A stretch of 23,552 bases of DNA from the NCBI GenBank assembly GCA_944376955.1, contig CALWEB010000099.1:1-23552 (forward strand), written 5' to 3'. The DNA is from an uncultured Agathobaculum sp. (GTDB lineage Bacteria > Bacillota > Clostridia > Oscillospirales > Butyricicoccaceae). Under the pieces are notes generated by a model that saw only the letters and a list, made by a program, of their open reading frames with translations, was not told the origin of the DNA and did not search any database. Shown here in pieces: positions 15,592 to 23,552 of the stretch (position 1 is its first letter; each line of letters opens with the position of its first letter). The position numbers were made by a program, and so were the translations under genes.

Positions 15592-16803
15592 ATGTATCGG
15601 AAAAAAGAATGCGTAGCCATGCTGCTCGCAGGCGGTCAGGGCAGCCGCCTCTACGTACTGACCAAAAATGTCGCCAAACCCGCGGTGCCGTTCGGCGGCA
15701 AATACCGCATTATCGACTTCCCGCTTTCCAACTGCGTTAACTCCGGCATCGACACGGTGGGCGTACTGACCCAGTACGAGCCGCACGTACTCAACGCCTA
15801 TATCGGCTCCGGCCAGACTTGGGACCTCGACCGCCTGCGCGGCGGTGTCTACGTCCTGCCGCCGTACCAGAAGGGCAAAACCTCCGAATGGTACAAGGGC
15901 ACGGCCAACGCCATCTATCAGAACATCCAGTTCATCGACGATTACGATCCTGAGTATGTCCTGATCCTGTCGGGCGACCACATCTATAAGATGAACTACA
16001 ACAAGATGCTGCAGCAGCACAAGGAAACCGGCGCGGATGCGACCATCGCCGTGCTGGATGTCCCGCTGACAGAGGCATCCCGCTTCGGCATCATGAACTG
16101 CAAGCCGGACGGCACGATCTATGAGTTTGAAGAGAAGCCCAAGAACCCGAAGTCCACACTGGCTTCCATGGGCATCTATATCTTCTCGTGGAAAAAGCTG
16201 CGCAAATACCTGATTGAAGACGAGGATAACTCCAAGTCCTCCAATGACTTTGGCAAGGACATCATCCCTGCCATGCTCGGCAACGGTGAGAAGCTGGTCT
16301 CCTACCGCTTTGAGGGCTACTGGAAGGACGTCGGCACGATCGAAAGCCTATGGGAAGCCAACATGGATCTGCTCAGCCCGAATTCCGGCCTGAACCTGTC
16401 GGACGACAGCTGGAAGATCTACGGCCGCACCACCGGTTCGCCCCCGCACTTCACCGCAAAGAACGCATCGGTCAAGCACACCCTGCTCTCCGAGGGCTGT
16501 GAGATCGCAGGCGAGGTTTCCGAATCCGTGCTGTTCTCGGATGTCAAGATCGCCAAGGGCGCCAAGGTGGAATACTCCATCCTGATGCCAGGCGCAGTCA
16601 TCGAGGAGGGCGCTACCGTGCGCTACTCCATTATTGCGGAAAACGCCGTCATCGCCAAGGATGCGGTTGTCGGCGGCAGCCCGTCGGACGGCGACGTGGA
16701 CAAGTGGGGCGTGGCCGTCGTTGCGGAAGGTGTACGCATCGGCCGCGGCGCAACGCTGGCGGCAAAGGAAATGGCAGACGAAGACCTGCCGGACGTAAAG
16801 TAA
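15592..16803 (+). CDS. glgC: Glucose-1-phosphate adenylyltransferase, catalytic subunit
   Basis: This 403-aa protein makes ADP-glucose from glucose-1-phosphate and ATP, the committed step of bacterial glycogen synthesis. Visible motifs are the nucleotide-binding LLAGGQGSRL (11-20), the AKPAVPFGG loop with Lys29, KGTANAIYQN, the metal-binding ILSGDHIYKM and the glucose-1-phosphate region FEEKP. The C-terminal third is the left-handed beta-helix (repeats such as LFSDVKIAKGAKVEYSILMPGAVI) that binds effectors and forms oligomers. AAAGGAGAG precedes ATG 15592. glgD follows after 13 nt, so the two subunits are made together and probably assemble as a heterotetramer. Confidence 0.97.
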   Translation: MYRKKECVAMLLAGGQGSRLYVLTKNVAKPAVPFGGKYRIIDFPLSNCVNSGIDTVGVLTQYEPHVLNAYIGSGQTWDLDRLRGGVYVLPPYQKGKTSEWYKGTANAIYQNIQFIDDYDPEYVLILSGDHIYKMNYNKMLQQHKETGADATIAVLDVPLTEASRFGIMNCKPDGTIYEFEEKPKNPKSTLASMGIYIFSWKKLRKYLIEDEDNSKSSNDFGKDIIPAMLGNGEKLVSYRFEGYWKDVGTIESLWEANMDLLSPNSGLNLSDDSWKIYGRTTGSPPHFTAKNASVKHTLLSEGCEIAGEVSESVLFSDVKIAKGAKVEYSILMPGAVIEEGATVRYSIIAENAVIAKDAVVGGSPSDGDVDKWGVAVVAEGVRIGRGATLAAKEMADEDLPDVK

Positions 16804-16816
16804 GGGAGCGGAAACG

Positions 16817-17944
16817 ATGAACAGTGTTTTAGGCATCATCATTGCATTTGATAACGACAATGATCTCCGTGAGATCACCGAGCACCGTACAGTTGGCGCG
16901 GTGCAGTGGGGCGGACGCTACCGCATCATTGATTTTATGCTGTCCAACATGGTAAACTCCGGCATTTACCGCGTGGGCGTGTTGATGAAGGACAAATACC
17001 AGTCCCTCATCGACCACATCGGCAACGCCAAGGATTGGGATCTGTCCCGCAAGAATTCCGGCGTGACCTTGCTGCCGCCGTATTCCTACTCCAAGAAAGC
17101 TTCGCCGCTCGTAACCGGCGAATACCGCGGCAAGATCGACGCACTGGCCGGTGCGGTTGACTTTTTGCAGAAGAACAAGGCCGATTATGTGGTCGTGGCC
17201 GACGGCGATATCGTCGCAAACCTCCCGCTTGACGACGTCATCGACCGCCACATCAAGTCGGGCGCCGACCTGACCATGGTCTGCACCAAGAAGCAGAAGG
17301 ACTCGCCGTTTACCACCTATGTCGAGCTCAACCGTAAGAAGGAAGCGGTCGATATCCGCGTGGGCGACTCCAACGAAGGCAAGTGCAAGCACATTGCGCT
17401 GGGCGTATACGTCATGAGCCGCCAGTACCTCATCCATATGCTGTCCGACTGCGTCACGCACAACTGCATCCACTTCGAGCGTGAGTTCCTGTCCCGCGCA
17501 CTGATTGACGGCACGGTTGCAGGCTACCTGTTCAACGAATACGCAATCAAGATCGAGGATACCTTCGATTACTTCCGTTCCAACATGGATATGCTGGACA
17601 AGGATGTGCGCGACGAAGTGTTCCTGCGCACCCGTCCGATCCTGACCCGCATCAAGGACGAAGCGCCGGCTTACTACGGCGACAAGGCCCTTGTGGAGGA
17701 CAGCCTGATCGCAGACGGCTGCCGTATCGAAGGCACGGTAAAAAACTGTGTGCTGTTCCGTGATGTGGTGGTGGAAAAGGGCGCGGAAATCCGCGACTGC
17801 ATCATCATGGAAGGCGGCCGCATCCTGTCGGACGCTTCGCTGCGCCATGTCATCACCGACCGCAACGTGGTCATCCGCGACGGACGCACCATGATGGGAC
17901 ACGAGAACTACCCCATTACGATCGCCAAGAACGCAACCGTCTGA
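16817..17944 (+). CDS. glgD: GlgD, non-catalytic ADP-glucose pyrophosphorylase subunit
   Basis: This 375-aa paralogue of GlgC keeps the fold (WGGRYRIIDFMLSNMVNSGI, ADGDIVANL and a C-terminal beta-helix) but has lost the catalytic loop. Where GlgC has AGGQGSRL, GlgD has AFDNDNDL, and the AKPAV lysine is replaced (VGAVQW). The KGTANAIYQN stretch is also gone (RGKIDALAGAV). In Firmicutes such as Geobacillus, GlgD is known to modulate GlgC in a heteromer with little activity alone; the same role is inferred here. ATG 16817 follows GGGAGCGG. Co-translated with glgC. A promoter for glgA lies 80-100 nt beyond its stop. Confidence 0.95.
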   Translation: MNSVLGIIIAFDNDNDLREITEHRTVGAVQWGGRYRIIDFMLSNMVNSGIYRVGVLMKDKYQSLIDHIGNAKDWDLSRKNSGVTLLPPYSYSKKASPLVTGEYRGKIDALAGAVDFLQKNKADYVVVADGDIVANLPLDDVIDRHIKSGADLTMVCTKKQKDSPFTTYVELNRKKEAVDIRVGDSNEGKCKHIALGVYVMSRQYLIHMLSDCVTHNCIHFEREFLSRALIDGTVAGYLFNEYAIKIEDTFDYFRSNMDMLDKDVRDEVFLRTRPILTRIKDEAPAYYGDKALVEDSLIADGCRIEGTVKNCVLFRDVVVEKGAEIRDCIIMEGGRILSDASLRHVITDRNVVIRDGRTMMGHENYPITIAKNATV

Positions 17945-18021
17945 TAAAAGCATGTTAAAGTCGCTGCAAATGAGCGAAAAACACGGGCTGAAAGCGTGAA
18001 ATGTTCGTGGAAATTCCCTAT

Positions 18022-18049
18022 TTTGCAGGAAGGAAGAATCTAGTATAAT
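18022..18049 (+). promoter_or_regulatory. Internal promoter before glgA
   Basis: TTTGCA (18022-18027), 16-bp spacer, perfect TATAAT (18044-18049). This predicts transcription start near 18056 and a 60-nt structured leader. It would let glgA-glgP be expressed independently of glgBCD. Confidence 0.65.
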
Positions 18050-18059
18050 AAAGATATGC

Positions 18060-18105
18060 AGGTGCGGAAGCGGAGGCTCTGTTTCCGCACCTCCTACTGG
18101 GGAGG
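18060..18105 (+). promoter_or_regulatory. Hairpin leader of glgA with competing RBS-sequestering pairing
   Basis: Hairpin 1 is a perfect 10-bp stem, AGGTGCGGAA (18060-18069) with TTCCGCACCT (18083-18092). Hairpin 2 pairs CCTCC (18090-18094) with the Shine-Dalgarno GGAGG (18101-18105). They share CCT at 18090-18092, so they exclude each other in full. The 8-mer GGAGGCTC occurs both in the loop of hairpin 1 (18072-18079) and at the Shine-Dalgarno (18101-18108). Function as a switch is inference. Confidence 0.45.
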
Positions 18106-18115
18106 CTCGGTTCTT

Positions 18116-19552
18116 ATGAAAATAATGTACGTTACCAGCGAATGTGCTCCGTTCGTCAAAACCGGCGGTTTGGGCGACGTTGCCGGCTCACTGCCCAAGG
18201 CCCTTGCTGCAAAGGGACACGACGTGCGCGTGTTCTGCCCGCTGTATTCCGCGATCGGACAGGAATGGCGCGAAAAATTCTATTACTTAAAAAACGCCTA
18301 CGTCCGTCTAGGCTGGCGCAACCAGTACTGCGGCGTATTCCGCTACGAGGCGGACGGCGTAACCTATTACTTCATTGACAACGAATACTATTTTGCCCGC
18401 GGCCAGGTCTACGGTGAGTATGACGACGCAGAGCGTTTCGCCTACTACTCCAAGGCGGTGCTCGAGGTGCTGCCCGATCTGGATTGGCGTCCCGACGTCA
18501 TCAACTGCAACGACTGGCAGACCGCACTGGTGCCGGTGTACTACAACCTGATGTTCTCCTCCCGTCCGTTCTATGAGAACATCAAGACCGTGTTCACCAT
18601 CCATAACATCCAGTATCAGGGCCGCTATGGCCGCGAGATCCTCGAATACGTGCTGGGCATCGACGACGCGCACTTCCGCTCGGGCTTCATGGCAATGGAC
18701 GGCGACGTGAACCTAATGAAGGCTGCCATCGTGGCTTCCACCGCGGTGACCACGGTTTCGCCCACCTATGCGGGTGAAATCCAGACCGAATACTACGGCT
18801 ACCGGCTCGATTCCGTGTTGCGCATGAACAGCTACAAGCTGCATGGCATCTTGAACGGCATTGATATGGATGCCTTCAACCCGGAGACCGATCCCAAAAT
18901 CTTCAAGAACTACGGCCCGAAGAACCCGGACGACAAGAAGATTAACAAGCTCGAGCTTTTGAAGCTGTGCGGCATTCAGGGCGACGAGAACACGCCGGTC
19001 ATCGGCATGGTCACCCGCTTTGTCGATCAGAAGGGCCTCGACCTGATCGAAGCTGTCCTGCACGACATCCTGTCGGACGACCTGCGCCTGATCGTTTTGG
19101 GCAAGGGCGACTGGCGGTATGAGCAGATGTTCCTCGAGGCCAAGCGCCGCTACCCGAACAATATTTCGGCATCCATCATGTTCTCTGGCGATCTGGCCAA
19201 CCGCATCTATGCGGGCGCGGATATGTTCCTGATGCCGTCCAAATTTGAACCCTGCGGCCTGGCGCAGATGATCGCACTGCGTTATGGCACCATCCCGATC
19301 GTGCGCGAAACTGGCGGCCTGAAGGACACCGTACAGGCATTCGTCGATTACGCGGGTACGGGCAACGGCTTTACCTTTGCCAGCTACAATGCGCATGACA
19401 TGCTGCACGTCATCCGCGAGGCCTGCGGTGTCTTCCGCTACAACAAGCCCGCGTGGAAAAAGCTGATGCTGCAAGGGATGCAAAGCGATTTCAGCTGGGG
19501 TAGCTCGGCAGATAAATATATCGAGGTTTACCATTCTGCCCTTGGCTGGTAA
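18116..19552 (+). CDS. glgA: Glycogen synthase (ADP-glucose, GT5)
   Basis: This 478-aa protein has the usual bacterial GlgA length. It adds glucose from ADP-glucose to the non-reducing ends of alpha-1,4-glucan. The N-terminal ADP-glucose loop is KTGGLGDVAGSLPKAL with Lys15. HNIQYQGRYG, NGIDMDAFNP, GMVTRFVDQKGLDL and the C-terminal FEPCGLAQMIALRYG with Glu378 are all GT5 motifs. I chose ATG 18116, which follows GGGGAGG by 10 nt and gives the standard MKIMYVTSECAPF start; an in-frame start at 18056 would cover the transcription start and leader hairpin. glgP follows after 39 nt without a promoter, so they share an mRNA. Confidence 0.97.
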   Translation: MKIMYVTSECAPFVKTGGLGDVAGSLPKALAAKGHDVRVFCPLYSAIGQEWREKFYYLKNAYVRLGWRNQYCGVFRYEADGVTYYFIDNEYYFARGQVYGEYDDAERFAYYSKAVLEVLPDLDWRPDVINCNDWQTALVPVYYNLMFSSRPFYENIKTVFTIHNIQYQGRYGREILEYVLGIDDAHFRSGFMAMDGDVNLMKAAIVASTAVTTVSPTYAGEIQTEYYGYRLDSVLRMNSYKLHGILNGIDMDAFNPETDPKIFKNYGPKNPDDKKINKLELLKLCGIQGDENTPVIGMVTRFVDQKGLDLIEAVLHDILSDDLRLIVLGKGDWRYEQMFLEAKRRYPNNISASIMFSGDLANRIYAGADMFLMPSKFEPCGLAQMIALRYGTIPIVRETGGLKDTVQAFVDYAGTGNGFTFASYNAHDMLHVIREACGVFRYNKPAWKKLMLQGMQSDFSWGSSADKYIEVYHSALGW

Positions 19553-19591
19553 GACCGATCAAGCAAATTAAGTGAGGAGATAAGAGAGACC

Positions 19592-22039
19592 ATGTCAAAG
19601 AATCAGTACACAAAGACCGCCTTGAAGGAGGCCATTGCAGGCAAGCTGCAGCGCCACTTCGGCCGCGAGGTTGCAGATGCCTCGAAGGAACAGGTTTACG
19701 AGGCCTGCGCGCTCGTCGTGCGTGACGCACTCACCGAGCATATGATCGAGACCCAGAATGAGGTTGAAAAATATGGAGAGCGTCAGGTGCACTATCTGTG
19801 CATGGAATTTCTTGTCGGCCGCAGCCTGCGCAACAACGCCTATAATCTGGGCATCCTGCCTGCGCTGACCGAAGCGCTCAAGGAAATGGGCTATGAAATG
19901 GCTGACATTTTCGAAGAGGAAGCCGATCCCGGTCTGGGCAACGGCGGTCTGGGCCGTCTGGCAGCCTGCTATATGGACGGCATGGCGACCATCGGCGTGC
20001 GCGGCACCGGCTACTCCATCCGCTATGAACACGGTATTTTCAAGCAGAAGATCGAGGACGGCCAGCAGGTCGAGCTGCCGGACTCCTGGCTGGCGTCCGG
20101 CGACGTGTGGCACATCCCGGCCATGGACGACACGCGCGAGGTCAAGATCGGCGGCACGGTCAACACCTACTTCAACGATCAGGGCAAGCTGGTCGTCGAG
20201 TATCACGACTATACCCCGGTGCTGGCAGTCCCGTATGACATGCCGATTTCCGGCTACGACACCAACAACATCGCCTGCCTGCGTCTGTGGGAGGCCAAGA
20301 GCCCGATCGCGCTGGACATGAAGCTGTTCTCGTCCGGCGAATACCTCAAGGCGCTCGAGAAGCACGCGATGGCGGAGACCATCTCGATGGTGCTGTACCC
20401 CGAGGATAACCACCGCGAAGGCCAGTCTCTGCGCCTGAAGCAGCAGTACTTCCTCGTGTCCGCCACCTTGCAGGATATCTGCGCCAAGCACAAGGCCAAG
20501 TATGGCACGCTGGCAAACTTCGCACACAAGCATGTGCTGCATATCAACGATACCCATCCGACGCTGGTCATCCCCGAACTCATGCGCATCCTGATGGACG
20601 AAAATGACATGAGCTGGGAGACTGCCTGGAACATCACCAGCCAGTCGGTCGCTTACACCAACCACACCGTTATGCCGGAAGCACTCGAGTGCTGGCCGGT
20701 ATCGCTGGTGCAGGAGCTGATGCCCCGCATCATGCAGATCATCTATGAAATCAACGAGCGTTTCTGCAAAGAGCTGTGGAACTACTTCCCGAACGACTTC
20801 CAGAAGATCTCCAAGCTCGCCATCGTGGCGGACAACACCGTCCGCATGGCGCATCTGGCAATCGCGGGTTCGTTCTCGATCAACGGCGTTTCTGCGCTGC
20901 ACTCCGAGATCCTCAAGGACCGCGTATTCAACGATTTCTACAAGATCTATTCTTCCAAGTTCTGCAACGTCACCAATGGCATTGCACACCGCCGCTGGCT
21001 GTGTGAGGCAAACCCGGAACTGGCTGAGCTGATTGAGAGCAAGATCGGCAAGGGTTATCGCAAACATCCGTCCGAATTGCAGGTGCTTGCCAACTACGGC
21101 AGCGACAAGGTGCTGCTGCAGCGTCTGGGCGACATCAAGCGCGACAACAAGCAGCGTCTGGCTGACTATATCAAGGCGCACAACGGCATCGAAGTCAATA
21201 TGGACTCGATCTTTGACGTACAGGTCAAGCGTCTGCACGAGTACAAGCGCCAGATGCTCAACATCCTGCACATCATCTCCCTGTACCACAAGCTGAAGGA
21301 CAATCCGGGCATGGATTTCGTGCCGCGCACCTTCATCTTTGGCTCTAAGGCTGCACCGGGCTATGCGGTAGCCAAAAAGACCATCCGCCTGATCAACTCG
21401 ATCGCCAACATGATCAACAACGACCCGGATATCGGCGACAAGCTCAAGGTGGTCTTCATCGAGGACTACAAGGTATCGCTGGCTGAAATGATTATGCCGG
21501 CCGCCGAGGTCTCCGAGCAGATCTCGATTGCGGGCAAGGAAGCATCCGGTACGGGCAACATGAAGTTCATGATGAACGGCGCGCTCACCATCGGCACGAT
21601 GGACGGCGCAAACGTCGAAATCTGCGAGGCTGTCGGCCGCGAGAACATCTTCATCTTCGGCATGGAGACCCCCGAGGCAGAGGCGCTGGCAGCATCCGGC
21701 AACTACGAGCCGATGCTGATCTACCAGAACGACCCGGTCATCAAGCGCGTACTCGATCACATGATCCACGGCTTTGGCGACGGCGTCGATTACACCGACC
21801 TTGCCAACCTGCTGCTGCACGGCGGCAACGGCGGCCCGGCTGACCGCTATATGAGCCTGAAGGACTTCTCCTCCTACGCGATTGCGCAGGAGCGCGTGAG
21901 CGAAATGTACCGCCATCCGGAGAACTGGAATTATATGTCGCTGATGAACATCGCAAACTCCGGCCGCTTCGCGTCCGACCGCTCGGTGGCAGAGTATGCG
22001 CAGAACATTTGGCGCGTCAAGACCAATTTCGCATTTTAA
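19592..22039 (+). CDS. glgP: Glycogen phosphorylase
   Basis: This 815-aa GT35 enzyme releases glucose-1-phosphate from glycogen chain ends with PLP as cofactor. It is of normal length. Motifs include EADPGLGNGGLGRLAACYMD, HINDTHPT, the C-terminal VKRLHEYKRQMLN, and the PLP-binding Lys658 in EASGTGNMKFMMNGALTIGT followed by DGANVEI. ATG 19592 follows GAGGAGA. It is last in the glycogen operon, so synthesis and breakdown enzymes are co-expressed, and their balance must come from allostery or the internal leader. A debranching enzyme, normally its partner, is not in the window; the GH13 enzyme at the left could act on released maltodextrins. Confidence 0.98.
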   Translation: MSKNQYTKTALKEAIAGKLQRHFGREVADASKEQVYEACALVVRDALTEHMIETQNEVEKYGERQVHYLCMEFLVGRSLRNNAYNLGILPALTEALKEMGYEMADIFEEEADPGLGNGGLGRLAACYMDGMATIGVRGTGYSIRYEHGIFKQKIEDGQQVELPDSWLASGDVWHIPAMDDTREVKIGGTVNTYFNDQGKLVVEYHDYTPVLAVPYDMPISGYDTNNIACLRLWEAKSPIALDMKLFSSGEYLKALEKHAMAETISMVLYPEDNHREGQSLRLKQQYFLVSATLQDICAKHKAKYGTLANFAHKHVLHINDTHPTLVIPELMRILMDENDMSWETAWNITSQSVAYTNHTVMPEALECWPVSLVQELMPRIMQIIYEINERFCKELWNYFPNDFQKISKLAIVADNTVRMAHLAIAGSFSINGVSALHSEILKDRVFNDFYKIYSSKFCNVTNGIAHRRWLCEANPELAELIESKIGKGYRKHPSELQVLANYGSDKVLLQRLGDIKRDNKQRLADYIKAHNGIEVNMDSIFDVQVKRLHEYKRQMLNILHIISLYHKLKDNPGMDFVPRTFIFGSKAAPGYAVAKKTIRLINSIANMINNDPDIGDKLKVVFIEDYKVSLAEMIMPAAEVSEQISIAGKEASGTGNMKFMMNGALTIGTMDGANVEICEAVGRENIFIFGMETPEAEALAASGNYEPMLIYQNDPVIKRVLDHMIHGFGDGVDYTDLANLLLHGGNGGPADRYMSLKDFSSYAIAQERVSEMYRHPENWNYMSLMNIANSGRFASDRSVAEYAQNIWRVKTNFAF

Positions 22040-22096
22040 TCTGTCGATGGCAGCGCATTGCTTCCATTGCGTTTGGGACGTACTGCGTCTTTGATG

Positions 22097-22124
22097 AAAA
22101 GAACCGCCCATGGGCGGTTCTTTT
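22097..22124 (+). terminator. Terminator after glgP
   Basis: A perfect 28-bp palindrome (AAAAGAACCGCCCA and its complement) forms a 12-bp stem with a CATG loop, followed by TTTTT. It could also function on the minus strand. Confidence 0.88.
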
Positions 22125-22166
22125 TATTTGCTGCGCGGCTTACAGCACGCCCTATGGAGGATGATT

Positions 22167-22216
22167 CACAAGAAGGGGAAAACCGCAGGTTGTGCCCCTT
22201 CTTGTGCGCCTGCGGT
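22167..22216. repeat. Interleaved inverted repeats in the glgP-cysS spacer
   Basis: CACAAGAAGGGG (22167-22178) pairs with CCCCTTCTTGTG (22195-22206), with a further inner AACC/GGTT helix, giving a long stable stem-loop. ACCGCAGG (22182-22189), inside the loop, also matches CCTGCGGT (22209-22216) outside it, so the order is A-B-A'-B'. The element lies between two terminators, with no reading frame or clear promoter. I do not recognise the family. Confidence 0.7.
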
Positions 22217-22278
22217 GCGCAGCCGCACGTTCTCCCCGTCGAGGCAAGACCCGGCAACGAAAACTTGCACCACCATAG

Positions 22279-22308
22279 AAAAAGGACGCACTAGCGTGCG
22301 TCCTTTTT
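22279..22308 (-). terminator. Terminator downstream of cysS
   Basis: A 13-bp stem (22279-22291 with 22296-22308, loop TAGC) is flanked by A5 and T5 runs, so it works on the minus strand after cysS and possibly in both directions. It lies 10 bp beyond the cysS stop. Confidence 0.88.
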
Positions 22309-22318
22309 GCCTGTTCTA

Positions 22319-23552
22319 TTACGCTCTGCTCCACTGCGTGCCCTGACGGGTGTCCTTGATCGTCACGCCCATCGCAGCCAGCTCGTCGCGGATGCGGTCG
22401 GCTTCCGCAAAGTTCTTCTCCTTCTTCGCTGCAGCACGCTGCGCAATCAGCGCCTCGATCTTTTCTGCGTCGGGATCGACCGCGTCATCTCGCTTCTGTA
22501 CGAGATTCAAAACACCGGTCAGCTCCATGAACAGGTCATGCGCTGCGGTCAGGAATGCCTTTGTTGCGTCCTGATGTGCGCCCATCCATGCGTTAATCTC
22601 GCGCGTCAGCTCAAAGATGGCGGAAAGCGCGTCCGCAGTGTTGAGGTCGTCGTCCATTGCGTCGATGAATTTCTGCTTGTAACCTTGCAGCGCTTCCATC
22701 TTGGCCGCTTCCTCGGCGGTCATCGCGTCGCCCTCGGCCTTGCCGATGCGGAATTCCATGTTGTTCCGCGCTTCGTACAGGCGCGCCAGCGACGCCTTGT
22801 TCATCTCGAGCGGCTCCGCCGAGTAATTGAGCGGCGTGCGGTAGTGGGCGGACAACATGAACATGCGGATGGTCTCATAGCCGAACTGCTTCGCCGCATC
22901 GCGCACCATGAAGAAATTGCCCTTGGATTTGGACATTTTCTCATTGTCGATGGTCAAAAAGCCGTTGTGCAGCCAGTAATGCGCGAAGGCGCAGCCGTTG
23001 GCGCATTCGGACTGGGCGATCTCGTTCTCGTGGTGCGGGAAAATCAGGTCAAGGCCGCCGGAATGGATGTCGATCGTGGGGCCAAGGTACTTGTTAACCA
23101 TCGCGGAGCATTCAATGTGCCAACCCGGACGGCCTTTGCTGCCCCACGGCGTATCCCACGCGGGTTCGCCCGGCTTTGCCGCCTTCCAGACCGCAAAGTC
23201 CATCGGGTCTTCTTTCATCTCGCCGACGCTGATGCGGGCGCCCGCCTGCAATTCCTCCATCGGCTGATGGCACAGCTTGCCATAATCCGGGTCGGACTCG
23301 GTGCGGAAATACACGTCGCCGTTCGGCGCAAGGTATGCGTGGCCGTTGTCCAACAGCTTCTGCACGATGTCAATGATCGCGTCCATCGTCTCGGTCGCGC
23401 GGGGGTGGACAGTCGCCTTGCCAATGCCAAGCCCCTCAGCATCCGTGTAATACTCCTTGATATAGCGGTCAGCGATGACGTTAAAATCCGCGCCTTCCTC
23501 GTTGGCCTTGTTGATCACCTTATCGTCGATGTCGGTGAAGTTCTGCACGAAC
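22319..23552 (-). CDS. cysS: Cysteinyl-tRNA synthetase (5' end beyond window)
   Basis: This class I aminoacyl-tRNA synthetase charges tRNA-Cys. The visible 410 residues begin inside the Rossmann domain (FVQNFTDIDDK), so roughly the first 60-70 residues with the HIGH motif and one zinc cysteine lie beyond the right edge. Three zinc ligands are visible as Cys (GWHIECSAM), His and Glu (FPHHENEIAQSE), with the same spacing as E. coli Cys209/His234/Glu238. KMSKSKGNF is canonical. The C-terminal DALR/anticodon-binding region follows and ends QWSRA at the TAA. A GTG in the first visible codons is internal to the gene, not its start. Any T-box leader would be outside the window. Confidence 0.97.
   Translation of the reverse strand, partial: FVQNFTDIDDKVINKANEEGADFNVIADRYIKEYYTDAEGLGIGKATVHPRATETMDAIIDIVQKLLDNGHAYLAPNGDVYFRTESDPDYGKLCHQPMEELQAGARISVGEMKEDPMDFAVWKAAKPGEPAWDTPWGSKGRPGWHIECSAMVNKYLGPTIDIHSGGLDLIFPHHENEIAQSECANGCAFAHYWLHNGFLTIDNEKMSKSKGNFFMVRDAAKQFGYETIRMFMLSAHYRTPLNYSAEPLEMNKASLARLYEARNNMEFRIGKAEGDAMTAEEAAKMEALQGYKQKFIDAMDDDLNTADALSAIFELTREINAWMGAHQDATKAFLTAAHDLFMELTGVLNLVQKRDDAVDPDAEKIEALIAQRAAAKKEKNFAEADRIRDELAAMGVTIKDTRQGTQWSRA

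Noticed and set aside
16829..17953. A 374-codon antisense frame over glgD
   Set aside because: It is a codon-bias shadow with no ribosome binding site or domain; glgD itself is certain.
19595..22111. A very long antisense open frame (838 codons) over glgP
   Set aside because: It mirrors the strongly conserved glgP frame. GC-rich codon bias avoids TTA, CTA and TCA codons, which opens antisense frames. Its translation is Val/His/Arg-rich with no domain.
22167..22216. A true H-type pseudoknot riboswitch
   Set aside because: The repeat order fits, but a 2-nt loop cannot span the full 12-bp stem and there is no downstream plus-strand gene to control; kept only as interleaved repeats.
23546..23548. 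A GTG start codon for cysS
   Set aside because: The frame continues upstream to the window edge (FVQNFTDIDDK), and the HIGH-containing N-terminus is still missing, so this is internal.

Overview
The window reads as a chromosomal segment of a GC-rich, anaerobic Clostridia-type Firmicute; an Oscillospiraceae/Butyricicoccaceae-like gut bacterium is my inference. The evidence is the family content: a WalRK-type two-component system with a YycH-like partner, a NifS-type desulfurase paired with a short rhodanese-less ThiI, a glgC+glgD pair, and a lone phi-LC3-type holin. Genes have strong GGAGG-type ribosome binding sites and GC-biased third codon positions. There are no rRNA or tRNA genes, insertion sequences, CRISPR arrays or integrases, so this is mostly core chromosome.

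Left block (1-6423, all minus strand). Transcription runs leftward from a good promoter at 6305-6333 through a cytosolic GH13 maltodextrin hydrolase, a NUDIX ADP-sugar hydrolase, a WalR-like response regulator, a WalK-like histidine kinase (probably with a TTG start) and a YycH-like membrane-anchored protein cut by the left edge. The last gene overlaps the kinase by ATGA. Just upstream of that promoter, an orphan minus-strand terminator and an extended -10 box may delimit a small RNA.

Middle block (6531-9475). A solitary plus-strand holin-like gene (6531-6800) converges on a CarD-like RNA polymerase-binding regulator through a perfect 20-bp bidirectional terminator. A GNAT acetyltransferase and purA follow on the minus strand, each boundary marked by a clear promoter or terminator.

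Sulfur relay block (9497-13245, plus). A promoter back-to-back with that of purA drives a cysteine desulfurase, thiI (4-thiouridine/thiazole sulfur transfer) and cinA, ending in a terminator whose right arm contains the -35 box of the next operon.

Glycogen block (13237-22124, plus). glgB, glgC, glgD, glgA and glgP are consecutive. GlgC with the catalytically dead-looking paralogue GlgD makes ADP-glucose, GlgA elongates, GlgB branches and GlgP mobilises glycogen as glucose-1-phosphate. A second promoter lies before glgA, whose leader can form competing hairpins around its Shine-Dalgarno. The standout is GlgB: after a normal catalytic domain it has an 87-residue, strongly basic Lys/Ala-rich tail ending in five copies of an eight-residue repeat, resembling a histone-H1/PhaF-type nucleic-acid-binding tail. 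This suggests, but does not prove, glycogen granules tethered to the nucleoid or another polyanion.

Right edge (22125-23552). A structured spacer between two terminators, then cysS on the minus strand with its 5' part outside the window.
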